A program made the translations under genes and the position numbers. This document shows, piece by piece, positions 1-11,220 of a stretch of DNA of 64,000 nucleotides. The notes under the pieces are model-generated. The model had not been told where the DNA came from. It made no database searches and saw nothing but the letters and a program-made list of their open reading frames with translations. Position 1 is the first letter of the stretch; the number at the start of each line of letters is the position of its first letter. The DNA is taken from assembly GCA_035582835.1 (NCBI GenBank), contig JAYKAV010002408.1:57616-121615 (forward strand). The letters run 5' to 3'. The stretch is from Phoebastria nigripes. Its lineage: Eukaryota > Chordata > Aves > Procellariiformes > Diomedeidae.

Positions 1-42
<42 letters not shown>
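1..42. repeat. Poly(A) tract at window edge
   Basis: The window opens with 42 uninterrupted A residues. It could be the tail of a retroposed element that lies outside the window, a simple A-repeat, or a contig edge artefact. The sequence to its right is ordinary AT-rich DNA with no recognisable retroposon body, so its origin cannot be decided here. Confidence 0.9.
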
Positions 43-45
<3 letters not shown>

Positions 46-777
46 ACATGTGACAATTGTTTCAGCAGAAATACCTCCAGATGAAAATTCTGCGAAAACC
101 TGAACTAATCCTGTCTTCCTGTTACCTCTAATGTCAGAATTTGAATTAAATAAGATGAGCAAAATAAATTGTTTACAGAAACAGCACTAAAGAAAGGATT
201 TTAAAGAATCTTATTATTACTTCCCACATACAGATCTTCACTAGAGATATTACAACCTGAAGAATATGATGTTCAAATGCTGAACCCCACTGACTTGAAG
301 TCAGCCTACTATATGGTCCAGTGTCTTTAGCTAATGATTCAAAACATTACCGCTTCCTGTTTAACTATAACTTTAAAAAAAAACCAAACAAACAAACTTC
401 TCCTTTTAGAAAGTATATGCATAATCTCTCTCAACCAGTCATTTTCTTTTTGAATTTCTAAAAAGTTTGGACAATGAAATTTAGCATGTTGACTTCGCCA
501 AGAAGAAAAGCTATTTTTATATCTTGTTCTCACATTGCAGTACTGCTGCAGCTGGGATCACAGCAACACAGAGAAATTGTAGGGGACAAAAGAAATATAT
601 AAATAATGCAAATAGCATGCACAAGTTTTGCAAAGGTTAAAATAAGTTTCATCTCTGGATAGAGCTTAAAACTTCAAATCCTTTTCTAACTTCCAAAGCA
701 GTTCCACTTGTGTATTTCTTGCATTCACTTAGGATCATTTGGGGACACATTTTCTCTGAAATTATTTATGTATATTG
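43..777. other. Unassigned AT-rich noncoding DNA
   Basis: No gene or classified repeat is seen. An A/C-rich stretch (about 374-396, CCAAACAAACAAAC type) is the first of several amino-skewed tracts in the window. A 64-codon open frame on the minus strand here is within chance expectation and has no recognisable domain. Confidence 0.6.
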
Positions 778-872
778 AAAGAGCTATATATAATATATAT
801 ATATAAAAAGAAATATATATATATTAAAAAAAAAAAAACCAAAAACCTCAACCACCCCCCCCCCCCCCCCCC

Positions 873-935
<63 letters not shown>

Positions 936-949
936 AAAAACCCCCACCC

Positions 950-1006
<57 letters not shown>

Positions 1007-1018
1007 AAAAAAAACCAC
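778..1018. repeat. Duplicated A/C homopolymer block with AT leader
   Basis: An AT dinucleotide leader (about 784-822) is followed by an A run, a short CCAAAAACC-type linker, 19 C (855-873), 59 A (874-932), a second similar linker, 24 C (947-970) and 34 A (971-1004), ending in CCAAAA/CCACCA sequence. The two linker-plus-C-run-plus-A-run units look like copies of each other, so this is a tandem duplication of an A/C-skewed low-complexity unit, or an assembly artefact. The minus strand carries G19 and G24, which could form G-quadruplexes. The Phe/Gly- and Lys/Pro-rich open frames across it are low-complexity translations and not genes. Confidence 0.9.
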
Positions 1019-3506
1019 CACAACCACTGCATGAAATGAATGTAAAGGACTGGCTTCTACAGTTTTCCATAGTCACAGATTCTTCCCTCAGGTACTAGTA
1101 TCTTTGGTCCTCCTACATATACATATTTCCAAAATTTCCAGAATGAATTTTTAAGTGTCTGTTAATCAAAGAAAAAGAATTTCAAAGAGATTTGATAGTT
1201 GGTCAGTTCAGTAGAGCAGTAATAAAATTTTAAATACTCTATACCAACAACTTGTACTTTGCTCTCTCCCTCCTCCATCTGATTTCTTAACCAAACATTT
1301 GTGAAAAATAGATATATAAAATCCTCTGATGTCTGCTGATTAGTCACATTTAGTTTTTACATCCAGGTAGTACCGTTACCTTTGTTTAAGATTAAAGTAT
1401 ATGTTAATTTGTGTTATCCACTCACTGCATTTTGCTCTCTCTAGTTAACAAATGTAAGTCATGCAGGATGCAGTTTTAAGAGTAGTTCTGCTCAGGCAGT
1501 CTTTGTACAAATAGCAACTCCACATTTAGAGACATGGTTATTAGCGATTTTGCCCAACTTCCTCCTAGGCTATAGTTAGGTAAAATGAATGAATTCTGCC
1601 TTGTTCAAATTAGTTCTTTAAGTTAAAGATTTGGGGGAAAAGCTAAGGTTAAGGGCAACACACATTTCACTTTATTCTACACAGAACAAGCAGCCTTCCT
1701 ATTGCTGTCTTTGACGCTTTGGGCAAGATTTACCACATTCCACATTAAACAGAACAACGGATTGCAGTTCAAGTCCTTCTGGTTTCCTGTTGCTAATTAT
1801 GGTTTTAAACAACCTTTTAGAAGCATAAATGGATCAAATTTATAACAAAGTGTCCTGGAGGTACAAATAGATTTGTTCCTTCCCTGCTGGTAATCTCTCC
1901 CTGTCCCACGTATCCTGTAGAATAACTCACTTCATTCTGATGGCTACTTCACCTCAAAGGTCTGACACTCACTGGGGTGCCACTGGGCTGGACATTTACT
2001 TACAGCACCACTAAGTTCCCTGCAGTTTTTGGCTTATAAATCTTTGTCTTCCAGCCATGCATTTCTTCCCTCCGCCTCTGTTTTGCAGGAAACAGTCATT
2101 CAGCAGTGTCTAAACACAAATGAAAAAAAAAAAACAATTAAAAAAAAAATATATAAAATACAAGCATCATACAAAACAATGCTATTGTATTTCCCCCTGG
2201 GAAATACCACATTTTCTGGTAACTTTTTGGTCTCTCCTCCTCTCTCACACACAGCATCTGAGTGTAATTGGGACGACATCACCTGGTTTACTGGCATCTT
2301 CCTCCAGCAATTAGTTGTAAAATAACACAGTATAATTTCATCAGATGCTAAAACAGGGGAACATAAGATCTCAGTATGATATTCTGTGTAAGGAAAGAAT
2401 ACATTTATTCAACACTTGGTAATTTATTGGAAAATTATTTTCTGTGGGAAAGATACCCTTACGCATTACCAAAAAACTCTTCCAGCCACTTAAGTTTTCA
2501 AAAGAAGCTAAGAATGTTGAAATACATCATTACTCATTTAGGTACACTCTAAGAGTACATCTAGTTTGCCACTGACCCGACTTGCAAGAACAAAGAATCC
2601 CCCTAGATCCCAATCACACAATGACCTCTCTTTGTGGCTCTATATACATGCAGGAATTTGTTGATATAGATATAAAATGTTTGCCTGCATCACTAAGCTC
2701 TACTTTACATTCCAAACAGAAGACTTCTGTGACTACCAAAACCAAGATAGAGTTTCTGGGTATTATTACTTAAAGTTTAAAATCAGAAAGGAAAGAAACA
2801 CTGATAACCAGGTTGCTTAAAAGCAGCTACTCACCAAAAATCCGTAAGTTTTAAGATACTTACATAAACACTCTTGTAAGACATTTCCAAATGTCCACTG
2901 CCCCCCTCCATTATTTTTNTTTTTTTTTTCCCAGAAAAGTATGCAGGGGAAAGCCAACTGCATGACTTATGCCACTTAGGCTGACCTCTTTCCCAGGAAG
3001 GCAGGCACCATAAACTCAAAACCTTTATGGAGCACTGGACCTCTGCTATCTGAGCATTTGCTTTTCACTAGATATTCTAGGAAAGTTACACAGAAAGGGT
3101 TGCTAGATGCAGTACTCTCTCACCACTTTAAGGAGTTGCGCTCCAGGCTGATGTAAGAGGGCACATCAAGTATGCTAACTTCAGGTCTTTTGGGTGACAA
3201 CAGACACAAGTTGTGGTCTCCTCAGGCAGATAATAACCCTCACTATGTAAGAGCCTTCACCCATTTGGCCAAAAGTACAATTCAAAAGTTCCTCTACCCT
3301 TATAAAAAAAAAGTTACAGATATATAGATATTATGGATATACACAAAAAAACAATTTTAAGCCAAAAAAAAAAAAATCTTCTTATTCAGCTATAAAGCAT
3401 GTCTTTCAGCTAAACAGTAAGAGTACTATACAGCTTTAGATACAACCAATCTTCCTTACTTCCCACCAGCCCTCATTAAATATCAATTCCAGTGCAGTTT
3501 TACCTT

Positions 3507-3537
<31 letters not shown>

Positions 3538-5149
3538 TTCATAATCCTGTGCTTAGATATTTTGCTAGATCTGTTCACTTCTGTCCTGTTTAAGATGAAA
3601 TGGCAGTACTTTCTCTCCTTGGTATTCATATTCTCCCACTAAGCAACAGAATACACGTGGTTCATTGCCTGCAGCTCGGGGAGATTGGACTACATAACCA
3701 ACCAGACCCCTGTAGTCCAATGTTCTGTCTTCTTGCCACTGAACATATCATTAGCTCAATTGCAAGGAAAGTTTACAAATGTATGTTGGTAAATTTGTTG
3801 CTCACTGGACGAAAAACCCCTCAAGACTGTAATATATTTTACCAAGGCAAGGATTTTTGCCTTGAAATCCAAGAGTAACAACATTATTTCACTTGACTCG
3901 TTTCAACATCATATCTTAATAATATATACAACTTGACAAGGTTCCTAAAGGATAGAGAGATGAGGGGTTTCTTAGTTTCAGGTCTGCTTTACTCTAAAAT
4001 GGGTCTAACCCCGATACAGTCTGGAGGCAGATTACCATGTCAAACCACAATCTTAAATAATGTTCAGAAAAGACTACCAACTGGCAAGAAATCCATGAAG
4101 CTCATTGTTTACCGTTCCCTTGCCCATTATAAACACTTCAGGCTTGGAAATTAATACGGTAACAAAATTTCATTCTTCACAAGCAGGTTTCTTTAAAAAT
4201 TAAGATTACATAGTCTTGCTGCATGAATATGGTAAACACACACAAGGTAAACACATTAGTCACCCCTCCCTTTTTTTTTTTTTGACCATTTTTGTTTAAG
4301 ATATACTTGTTTTCAGCTCCATGCCTTTATCTCCTGTTCCAGCTCTCCAAAATCTCATAACATTAGCGTCTGGTAATATAAAATGTTTTGCACAGGCACC
4401 AGGGATACCTTGCATAATGAGGCAGTGATTTGAAATAAAGTTTGCCAAAATAGTACAAACATTGCAGAAAATCTCAAAATAAGTATTCTCAGGAGAGCAA
4501 TAGCTCTGGGAGTTGAAGGTTAAATCTGACAGAGGTCAGAAATAAAACAATTTAGTTATGCCTGATTATCATAGGTCTCTCTTTACAGCCTACCATGTAA
4601 AACATGCCTTATCTTGGCTGTGATCAGGCATGCTATTGAATCCAGAAAGACAGAGCTCTGTGATTTTTTGCTGTTGTGTCTCACATCTACAAGTGCTCAA
4701 AATGCCCTAAATTCACCTTAGAAAAAGCACCATCTGGCTATTACTGGCTGCAAATTACCAGCTGTAAAATATTACTATATTAAGAATGTCAGCCAAAACA
4801 ACAGATGACCTTTTGTGCAATAGAAATGCAGTGTATAAATCTCACGAGATTTTTATCCAGATTCAACTTACAAACAAAACTTACACTAATTTTGCCTTTT
4901 TTCAGAAGGGTGTGTTTTCTTCAATACTTTAAGGATAAAATACATGTCTTTACAGAGAACCACCAAAAGACTGATTTTTTGAAAGCTTTTTTTTGTTTCC
5001 ATTTTAAAATAAGGTCTGAAAGATGGCTAAGTCCTTTGCTAGTTCCTTGCACAGGAAGATATTTCTACATTAATAGCACAGCACCAGTTATTTTCTGATG
5101 AGGTTTAACTCCCATGTTTCCTCATTATCACTGAAATTTAGTGGAGGAT
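1019..5149. other. Unassigned AT-rich noncoding DNA
   Basis: About 4.1 kb without a supported gene. It contains A-rich spots near 2110-2160, an N inside a T run at 2919, and A runs near 3362-3376. Short open frames of 60-97 codons (for example 3600-3878 and 4805-5098) show no domain, no signal and no splice-consistent structure, so I treat them as chance. The 4805-5098 frame ends just before CR1 homology starts. Confidence 0.6.
3510..3535. repeat. Poly(A) tract, 26 nt
   Basis: A run of 26 A. The sequence immediately upstream (on +) shows no SINE or LINE body that I recognise, and no target duplication is obvious, so it is annotated as a mononucleotide repeat only. Confidence 0.9.
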
Positions 5150-6365
5150 TTGTCTTCTATGATAAGGTCACCTGCCTAGTGGATGAAGGGAAGGCGGTGG
5201 ATGTAGTTTTTCTGGATTTTAGTAAGGCTTTTAATACTGTCCCNCACAGCATCCTTCTGGACAACTTGTCCANCTGTGGGATGAGCNGGTTCACGGTGCA
5301 CTTGGTGAAGAANTGGCTGAAGGGCAGAGCTCAAAGGGTTGTAGTGAATGGGGCTGCATCTGGCTGGTGACCAGTCACCAGCAGTGTTCCTCAGGGTTCA
5401 ATTCTAGGGCCGGTTCTGTTCAACATGTTTATCAACAATCTGGATGCAGGAGTTGAATGCACCATTAACAAGTTTGCTGATGATACCAAACTGGGAGGTG
5501 CTGTTGACTCTCTTGAGGGACAGGAGGTCTTGCACAGGGACCTAGATAGATTGGAGCATTGGGCTATGATTAATGGGATGAAATTTAACAAGTCCAAATG
5601 CCAGATTCTGCACCTAGGATGGAGCAACACCAGGCACAAGTATAAACTGGGAGAGGAGTGGCTAGAGAGCAGCCCTGCAGAAAGGGATCTGGGGGTGCTG
5701 GTCAACAGCTGGCTCAATAGGAGTCAGCAGTGTGCTGCGTCAGAGGGCAAATCACATCCTGGAGTGCATCAAACACAGTATAACCAGCTGGTCAGAAGAG
5801 GCAATTACACCACTGTATTCAGCATTGGTGAGGCCTCACCTCGAGGTGCACTGTGTGCAGTTCTGGGCCCCACCATTTAAGAAGGATGAGAAGGTCCTTG
5901 AATGCATCCAGAGGAGAGCAACAAAGCTGGTGAAAGGGCTGGAAGGACTGTCCTGTGAGGAGCACCTAAGGACTTTGGGCTTGTCTAGTTTGGAGAAAAG
6001 GAGGCTGAGGGGCGACCTCATTGCTCTCTACAGCTTCCTGAGGAGGGNAAGTGGAGAGGGAGGTGCTGAGCTCTTCTCCCTAGTATCCAGTGACAGGACA
6101 CGTGGGAATGGTTCGAAGCTGCACCAGGGGAGGTTTAGACTAGACATTAGGAGGCATTTCTTTACCGAGAGGGTGGTCAAACACTGGAACAGGCTTCCTA
6201 GAGAGGTGGTCGATGCCCCAAGCCTGTCAGTGTTTAGGAGGCATTTGGACAATGCCCCTAATAACATGCTTTCACTTTTGGTCGGCCCTGAGTTGGTCAG
6301 GCAGTTGGACTAGACAATCATTGCGGGTCCCTTCCAACCGAAATATTCCATTCTGTTCTATTCTA
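5150..6365 (+). mobile_element. CR1 LINE, 5'-truncated, dead copy
   Basis: This is the 3' part of a CR1 non-LTR retrotransposon. Translation shows the C-terminal half of the ORF2 reverse transcriptase: FYDKVTCLVDEGKAVDVVFL, the catalytic-Asp block DFSKAFNTV, the primer-grip block [20 protein letters not shown], the catalytic FADDTKLGG, then the CR1 thumb ([50 protein letters not shown]). An in-frame TGA at 5368-5370 (where relatives have Arg) and a frameshift near 5740 break it. It ends with the CCCTTCCAACC-type 3' UTR and a degenerate TTCTGTTCTATTCTA tail (about 6349-6365). Length is ~1.2 kb against ~4.5 kb for a full CR1, the usual 5' truncation. Four Ns lie within 5244-5313. Confidence 0.95.
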
Positions 6366-7689
6366 CCACACATTTGAAAATAGATACTGTATTGTAATTT
6401 AGGGTATTTTCTCAATATTCTTTCCTCTGTATCATTTTTCTTTCCAGAGAACTTTACTGATTCATCCTTCCATAAGAACTGTAAATGCTCTGATTTAATT
6501 TTTTTAGAAGTTTTTTTTAATGAAACTAATATTCACATGAGGGGAAAATAGTTTTGGGGGAAGAAAATGTTTTTAACTGATAATCTAGGAGATTTGGGGG
6601 GGGAGGGAGTGGAGAAGGGGTGTTGGTTTTTTTGTTTGTTTTCTCCATTCCTCTGTTGAGTACTTCACACAAGTATAGATAAAGAACAAAGTGTTGTAAA
6701 TACTAATATGATTTCCTACAGCAGGAAGAACTGGTATACATGAAAGCTTGNTTTTTTCTGGCTAAGTTAGCTGGTCCAGTAGAAAATAAAATCTTTCCCT
6801 TCAAACTTTGCCACAATATATCCCTTAGACCTTGACAAATACAGCAACATTAATATGACATAAATGCAAGAAAAAAAAAGTGATACTGTACAACAGCTCA
6901 GTAGAATAGCAGACAGGGAAACTCTTGAAGATTTGTCACAATGGAGAGGATATGAACAGTTGTTTAGGATGTTTTGACAAAACTTTTATCAGGCTGTTTA
7001 TCAACTATGAGATTAATTCTCCCATGTATTGTTCTTCATAGGTAGAGTATATTATGAAAATTAGCTGAAAAACCATGATGTCAAATTAATGAACTTGAAT
7101 GATGAAAAAAACCATGCTAGACTGCACATTTCCTTCTCTGTTCCATAAGTGTTAATTGACAATGAATATTAATGAAATATCACAAAGATTATTAATTCAG
7201 AGAAGCAGCTTGGTACTGAGGGCTTAGTACACAACTGAGTAGCCACTCATTAAGTCAACTGCAATAACTGCAAAGTATGCATGCTCTTTGCCCAAGGAAG
7301 TGTACAAATGATCTTTTATTCAGATTTAAATAAGTACATTCAGAATGGACTAGGAACATTTGGCTAATCATTATGGTTCAGATAACAAATGGGAACTCAT
7401 TTTACGCTGTGATAAAACAATTGTCAGGGTGAGCCCACATTTTGTGCTGGTGTTTCTAAACCTGAAAATGTCATACTACCTGCATGGCTTTTAGTTCAGA
7501 TGTAACAACCATGTTCCACCACCTCATCATCCAAGATATGAAGGAACCGCATTGCAAAGTTTGGACTTCTGCCACCGCATAAGGACAGTACCATCAGTCT
7601 TCAGTTACTGCCTAACACTGCACGTTATCTGAATGTAACGAAAAACGTAGTAAACAAGGGCACATCCTAGTGAGCATCTAGCCCAGCTT
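6366..7689. other. Unassigned noncoding DNA, possibly conserved
   Basis: No gene is seen. A G-rich run near 6595-6606 and a T/G tract near 6625-6645 are low complexity. From roughly 7000 to 7480 the sequence is complex, homopolymer-poor, and has several TAAT/ATTA homeodomain-type cores (for example around 7150-7200). That texture resembles vertebrate conserved noncoding elements, but conservation cannot be tested here. Confidence 0.4.
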
Positions 7690-8037
7690 CTGTCTCCAAA
7701 ATGGACATACTAATTAGGAAGATCACGCAGGCCTGGCCACTTTGTCATCCCTTCCATTGCCTCAAACCACCCCAATATTGAGCACTGTTGTAGGGGTAGC
7801 AGACGGTACACTGAACAAAACATTTGACAGAACTGTCAATCCAAAATCTCCTTGCTGTGTTATAACTTCCAGTTTTGAGTTCGGCATCATTTAGACATGC
7901 TTTAGATCGTTCTCCCCTGAGTTAAATTGCCTACATTAATTATCTACGCGGAAGCTCATCTGCTGCTTTTTTCCCTTGGTTTTACAAGGTTCTTTTAGAC
8001 TCCCTTACTGTTACCACACTTTTTGGCTTACTTCAGA

Positions 8038-9250
8038 GGTTACTGTACATCATCTGCAAGCTTGGAAGTTTCACTGTTCATTCTCTTTTCTAGGTCACTA
8101 CTGAAGTTAAATAAAACCAATCCCATCACCAACCCTGCAGGACTCCACTGCTGTCCTGTCCCCCCTCCCTTATCCTGAAAGGTGATTGCTAAGCCCTACC
8201 CTTCCTCTCCTTTAACCGGCTTTCAGTACAAGAAGGGCCTTCCCCCAAAGCCATGTGTCAGAGTTCAATATACTCTGACCAGGTTCTTTTAGATATTCCA
8301 TGTGTGGAGGGTATAATGTTTAATACCAAATTTACTTACTTGAAGATATTTAATGTTACACAGGGCTTCTGATTTAGCAGTGTGATACAAAATATACTGA
8401 AAACACAATACATGTGTAAATCACACTTAGCAAAATATAGCAATCGCAATATACAGTTCAATAGCAATACCAATGCGATTCCATTACTGGTCTTGTCTCT
8501 AAAATATGCTTACTGTCATGATGCTGAGCACCCCGAGTCACCAGGAAGGAATATGTGGGTTGAAACCAGCTCAATACTGTTGCTCTCTTCAAGATACTTT
8601 TGCTAGTTTTTATACTCTATGCTGGGCTGAGCCATGTTTTCGCTCCCCCCATTCTGGTCTGGCTAACTCAGGGAAACATTTACACCTCCAGTTAATCCAC
8701 TCAACTATTGTTCATCTAAAACAAAAACCACCCTCCAGTCCCTTTTGAGTGAAGATAGAAGTCAGCTTCTTTGCATCGTTCTCTGGGCTTCATAGGCGCA
8801 TCACCCTTGCCCATCTCCACTGAGAGTTCTTCCATCACAGAGGTTTATTCGTTGAGTCACATTCCACCCCTAGGGGTTTAGTCAGTCACGCCATGGTAAC
8901 TGACTTTCTTCTTTATATCCACTTTATCCACGTTCCTTCTACCACATTCACAGAAGTGTTACACAGCTCGTTAGTGAGGCAGGTCGTCCCTCTATAGAAA
9001 CCACACTGGCTCCCGGACAGCATTTATCCATGTGCTCATATTTGTTAATAGAGACTCTGCCATCTTACCAGAGATATACACCAGCCTCATTGCTCTGTAT
9101 CTGACAGGATGTCCTCTAGAGCCCTTTTGCAGACAGGATTGCAGTGGCAATATTCCACTCCTCCGGTATAGCAGCTATTTGTAATGCTGGGCTGCAGACC
9201 AAGGTCAGTAATTTCACATCTGAATTCCTTCAGTGAATACCATCCTAGCC
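8038..9250 (-). pseudogene. Decayed LINE reverse transcriptase, interrupted
   Basis: Minus-strand translation recovers RT landmarks. Around 8971-9012 it reads SQCGFYRGTTCLT, matching the QHGF..GRSCLT block. Around 8100-8160 a corrupted [13 protein letters not shown] block reads near SPAGLVMGLVLFNFSSDLEK. At 8048-8060 it reads LADD, the catalytic A-D-D. The block upstream (about 9110-9160) corresponds to the NVMPIFKKGSRGDP region. No frame stays open through these blocks, and the LTR-like insertion at 8256-8889 separates the QHGF block from the VPQG and ADD blocks. Non-functional. Confidence 0.7.
8250..8895. mobile_element. LTR-like insertion flanked by GCCATG repeats
   Basis: LINE homology on the minus strand stops at 8255 and resumes at 8890. 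The hexamer GCCATG occurs at 8250-8255 and again at 8890-8895, as expected of a target-site duplication around a 634-bp insertion (8256-8889). The insert begins TGTCAGAG; its other end (GTCAGTCAC) is not a perfect CA terminus, so the exact ends may be shifted by 1-2 bp or eroded. Length and duplication suit a solo LTR, but no primer-binding site, polypurine tract or family match is visible and orientation is undecided. A further GCCATG at 8631-8636 lies inside the insert, which weakens the hexamer evidence slightly. Confidence 0.55.
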
Positions 9251-9869
9251 TTACTTGATGCAACTTCTCTATCAGATCTAATATAACCCATATATTTACT
9301 TCAAATTGCTTCTCTGCTCTGTCTGTTAAAAGGGCTGGGTCACTGGGAATCTCTCCAACACCTACAGCAGCAAAGGCCAGTGTAAAGAATTCACCTTACT
9401 TCTCTGTTGCACCTCCAGCTCTTTTGTCATCAAGCAATACCACCAGCTACCGACCTGGTTCCCTGGTTTTTAAGTATTCAAAGAACTTCTTCATATGAGC
9501 TCAAGCATGGCACCTGCCATATTTTGTGGGCTTTCCTGTTCTTCTCACTTGGAGATTTCATTCCCAACACTTTTTTTTTTTTAATGTTGACCTTTCAGTT
9601 TTATTTGTTTTCTGTTTGAACTGCGACTTACTTGGTCTTCTAATAAAAGGGATTTTTAACAGCCTCCACACTGCTTGCATCTTCTTGCACTGCTTCTTTT
9701 AGGGGGTGTTGTTTGTTTTTGACAATTTTTCTCATTTTCATATAGTTCCAACTCTTAAAATTGAATATGCATGCACCAGGTTTGTTTTGCCTGTTGCCTC
9801 CTGCTACAGCATTAAACCTAATTGTACTATGGTAACTACCACAGAGCAGCTCAGAACTGGGTGTTAAGC

Positions 9870-10350
9870 AGCACTCAGTCTAAACCAGAATAGCGTATTT
9901 TCTTGTTGTTCTGAGTAGTTTGTCTCGGAAACAGCCAATTATTGCATCTAAAAATGGAACTGACCTGTACACGGTAGGTGAAATTTCCCACTATTGCTAC
10001 GTGTCTTAAAATTGCAATTTGACTGATTTTGTTTAACACTGTGTTCATTATCTTTCCCAATTATGGTGTGAACAGTACAATCAATACAATCTTATTATTA
10101 GAACCTGGGAATTCTACCCACAAGGATTTCATAGTACTTCTCTTTTCCTTTAAAACTTGTCCCATTACACTTCACATAATTTTACACACACAGAGCCACT
10201 CCTTTCACCCTCCCATCGGTGTAAACTACTTTGATTCGTGTAAAGTTGGTAGCCTGGTAGCATCACGTCCCATTGAATTTCCTCCTTCTGAAATGCCTGC
10301 TTGCAGGTGTCACTTAATGCCATATGTTCTAATTCTCCTATCTTAACTTT
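9870..10350 (-). pseudogene. Decayed LINE endonuclease (APE-type) relic
   Basis: In the minus frame 9875-10060 the peptide VAIVGNFTYRVQ aligns with the endonuclease block normally written xxMGDFNYPxIDW; the catalytic-site Asp of GDFN is Asn here. It is followed by FRCNNWLFPRQTTQ, equivalent to the FLDxLNDxFLxQxV segment. Upstream on the minus strand (10090-10350) the nucleotide sequence keeps the layout of the preceding endonuclease region, without an open frame. APE-type endonucleases nick target DNA for target-primed reverse transcription; this copy is inactive. Confidence 0.65.
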
Positions 10351-10739
10351 TCAGAATGTAGGCTGGTATAAAAATACTTCAAAGCTTTTACACTGACTCC
10401 ATCACTTAATACTGCACATACAAATCAATTGGCATTATAGATGAACTAATTTACTTCCTTTATTTTTTGTGTGCTATTTATTTCTCTCAGAATTTTCAGG
10501 AGTGCATTGGACATTCTTCACATCAGTTTAAACCAGGTGATCTTCTGTGCCTCTAAGCTTCCCCCAATTTCTAAGTTTCAATATTCCTCTGTAACCTTTT
10601 TAATTCAGTGCCATCAGCCCGATTCCATTATGATTAAGATGTAGCCCATCCTTCCTATACAGTTTCCTCTTGTCCAGAAACTTTCCTCAGTTCCTAATAT
10701 AATTATCTCACCTTTATATCATGTACTCATCTTTATATC

Positions 10740-11220
10740 ATTTGCCTCATCCACACATTGAGACTTCAAATCTCTGCCTGGCACCTGGGATAAAAACACA
10801 GATGATCCTATGAAGGTCCTGGACCCCGGTCTCTGCTAAGCAGTCAAGTTGGACTCCTAAACACCTTCCCTACATCTTTGTGATGCCTATGTTGCTGGTA
10901 CCAACACAGATCATAATTACTCTCTGTTCCCCCACATTCCTGAACAGACATCATCTCATGTCCATTACTTTTGTGCCTAGCACACAAGTTACCATTGCAG
11001 CCCTACTGGATGTCAAAAAAGCCCATGTATCTACGTATCACTGCATTTCCCCTTACTACCACCTGCTTCCTACTTGTGACCACCCCTCTGCTGTATCTTC
11101 AGTACAAGAGGACACTGATCTCAGCTGGAGCATGGATCTCATCCAAAAGACTCCTTGTTAGTAGAGTGTTCTCCATCTCGGAGACTTGGTCCTTTTCTGT
11201 AGCAGAGGAACTTCCGTAAC
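10740..11220 (-). pseudogene. Decayed CR1-type ORF1 esterase relic
   Basis: On the minus strand at about 10881-10910 the translation reads ICVGTSNIG, close to the VHVGTNDI block of the SGNH/GDSL-type esterase domain known in ORF1 of CR1-like elements. Flanking text (for example the antisense of GACACTGATCTCAGCTGGAG near 11113 and of CATTGAGACTTCAAATCTCT near 10755) fits the same domain context by recall. Stops interrupt it. The esterase role in retrotransposition is not well understood; the identification rests on a short motif plus correct position 5' of the endonuclease. Confidence 0.5.

Larger units (their letters stand above)
7690..11220 (-). mobile_element. Ancient near-full-span CR1/L3-like LINE, antisense
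   Basis: Read on the minus strand, fragments of all CR1-type domains occur in the expected 5'-3' order over ~3.5 kb: an ORF1 esterase relic (about 10740-11220), ORF2 endonuclease (about 9870-10350), linker (9260-9870), and RT (about 8040-9250). The RT relic is split by a ~634-bp insertion at 8256-8889. Stops and indels in every frame show long decay; it is much older than the + strand CR1 copies in this window. The layout matches a LINE family widespread in turtles, crocodilians and birds (CR1/L3 clade), recalled from knowledge and not searched. The RT C-terminal part and 3' end (about 7690-8040) are poorly matched, and both outer boundaries are soft (±150 bp). Confidence 0.75.

Noticed and set aside
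762..1098. Open frames of 82-107 codons on both strands, rich in Phe/Gly or Lys/Pro
   Set aside because: They are translations of A and C homopolymers; there is no real coding signal.
5355..5372. Palindrome CTGGTGAC-CA-GTCACCAG
   Set aside because: It falls inside the conserved CR1 RT sequence and comes from ordinary substitutions, including the new stop codon; not a regulatory site.
10755..10790. Possible tRNA B-box-like ACTTCAAATCTC
   Set aside because: No A-box or cloverleaf can be built around it, and it lies inside the antisense LINE.
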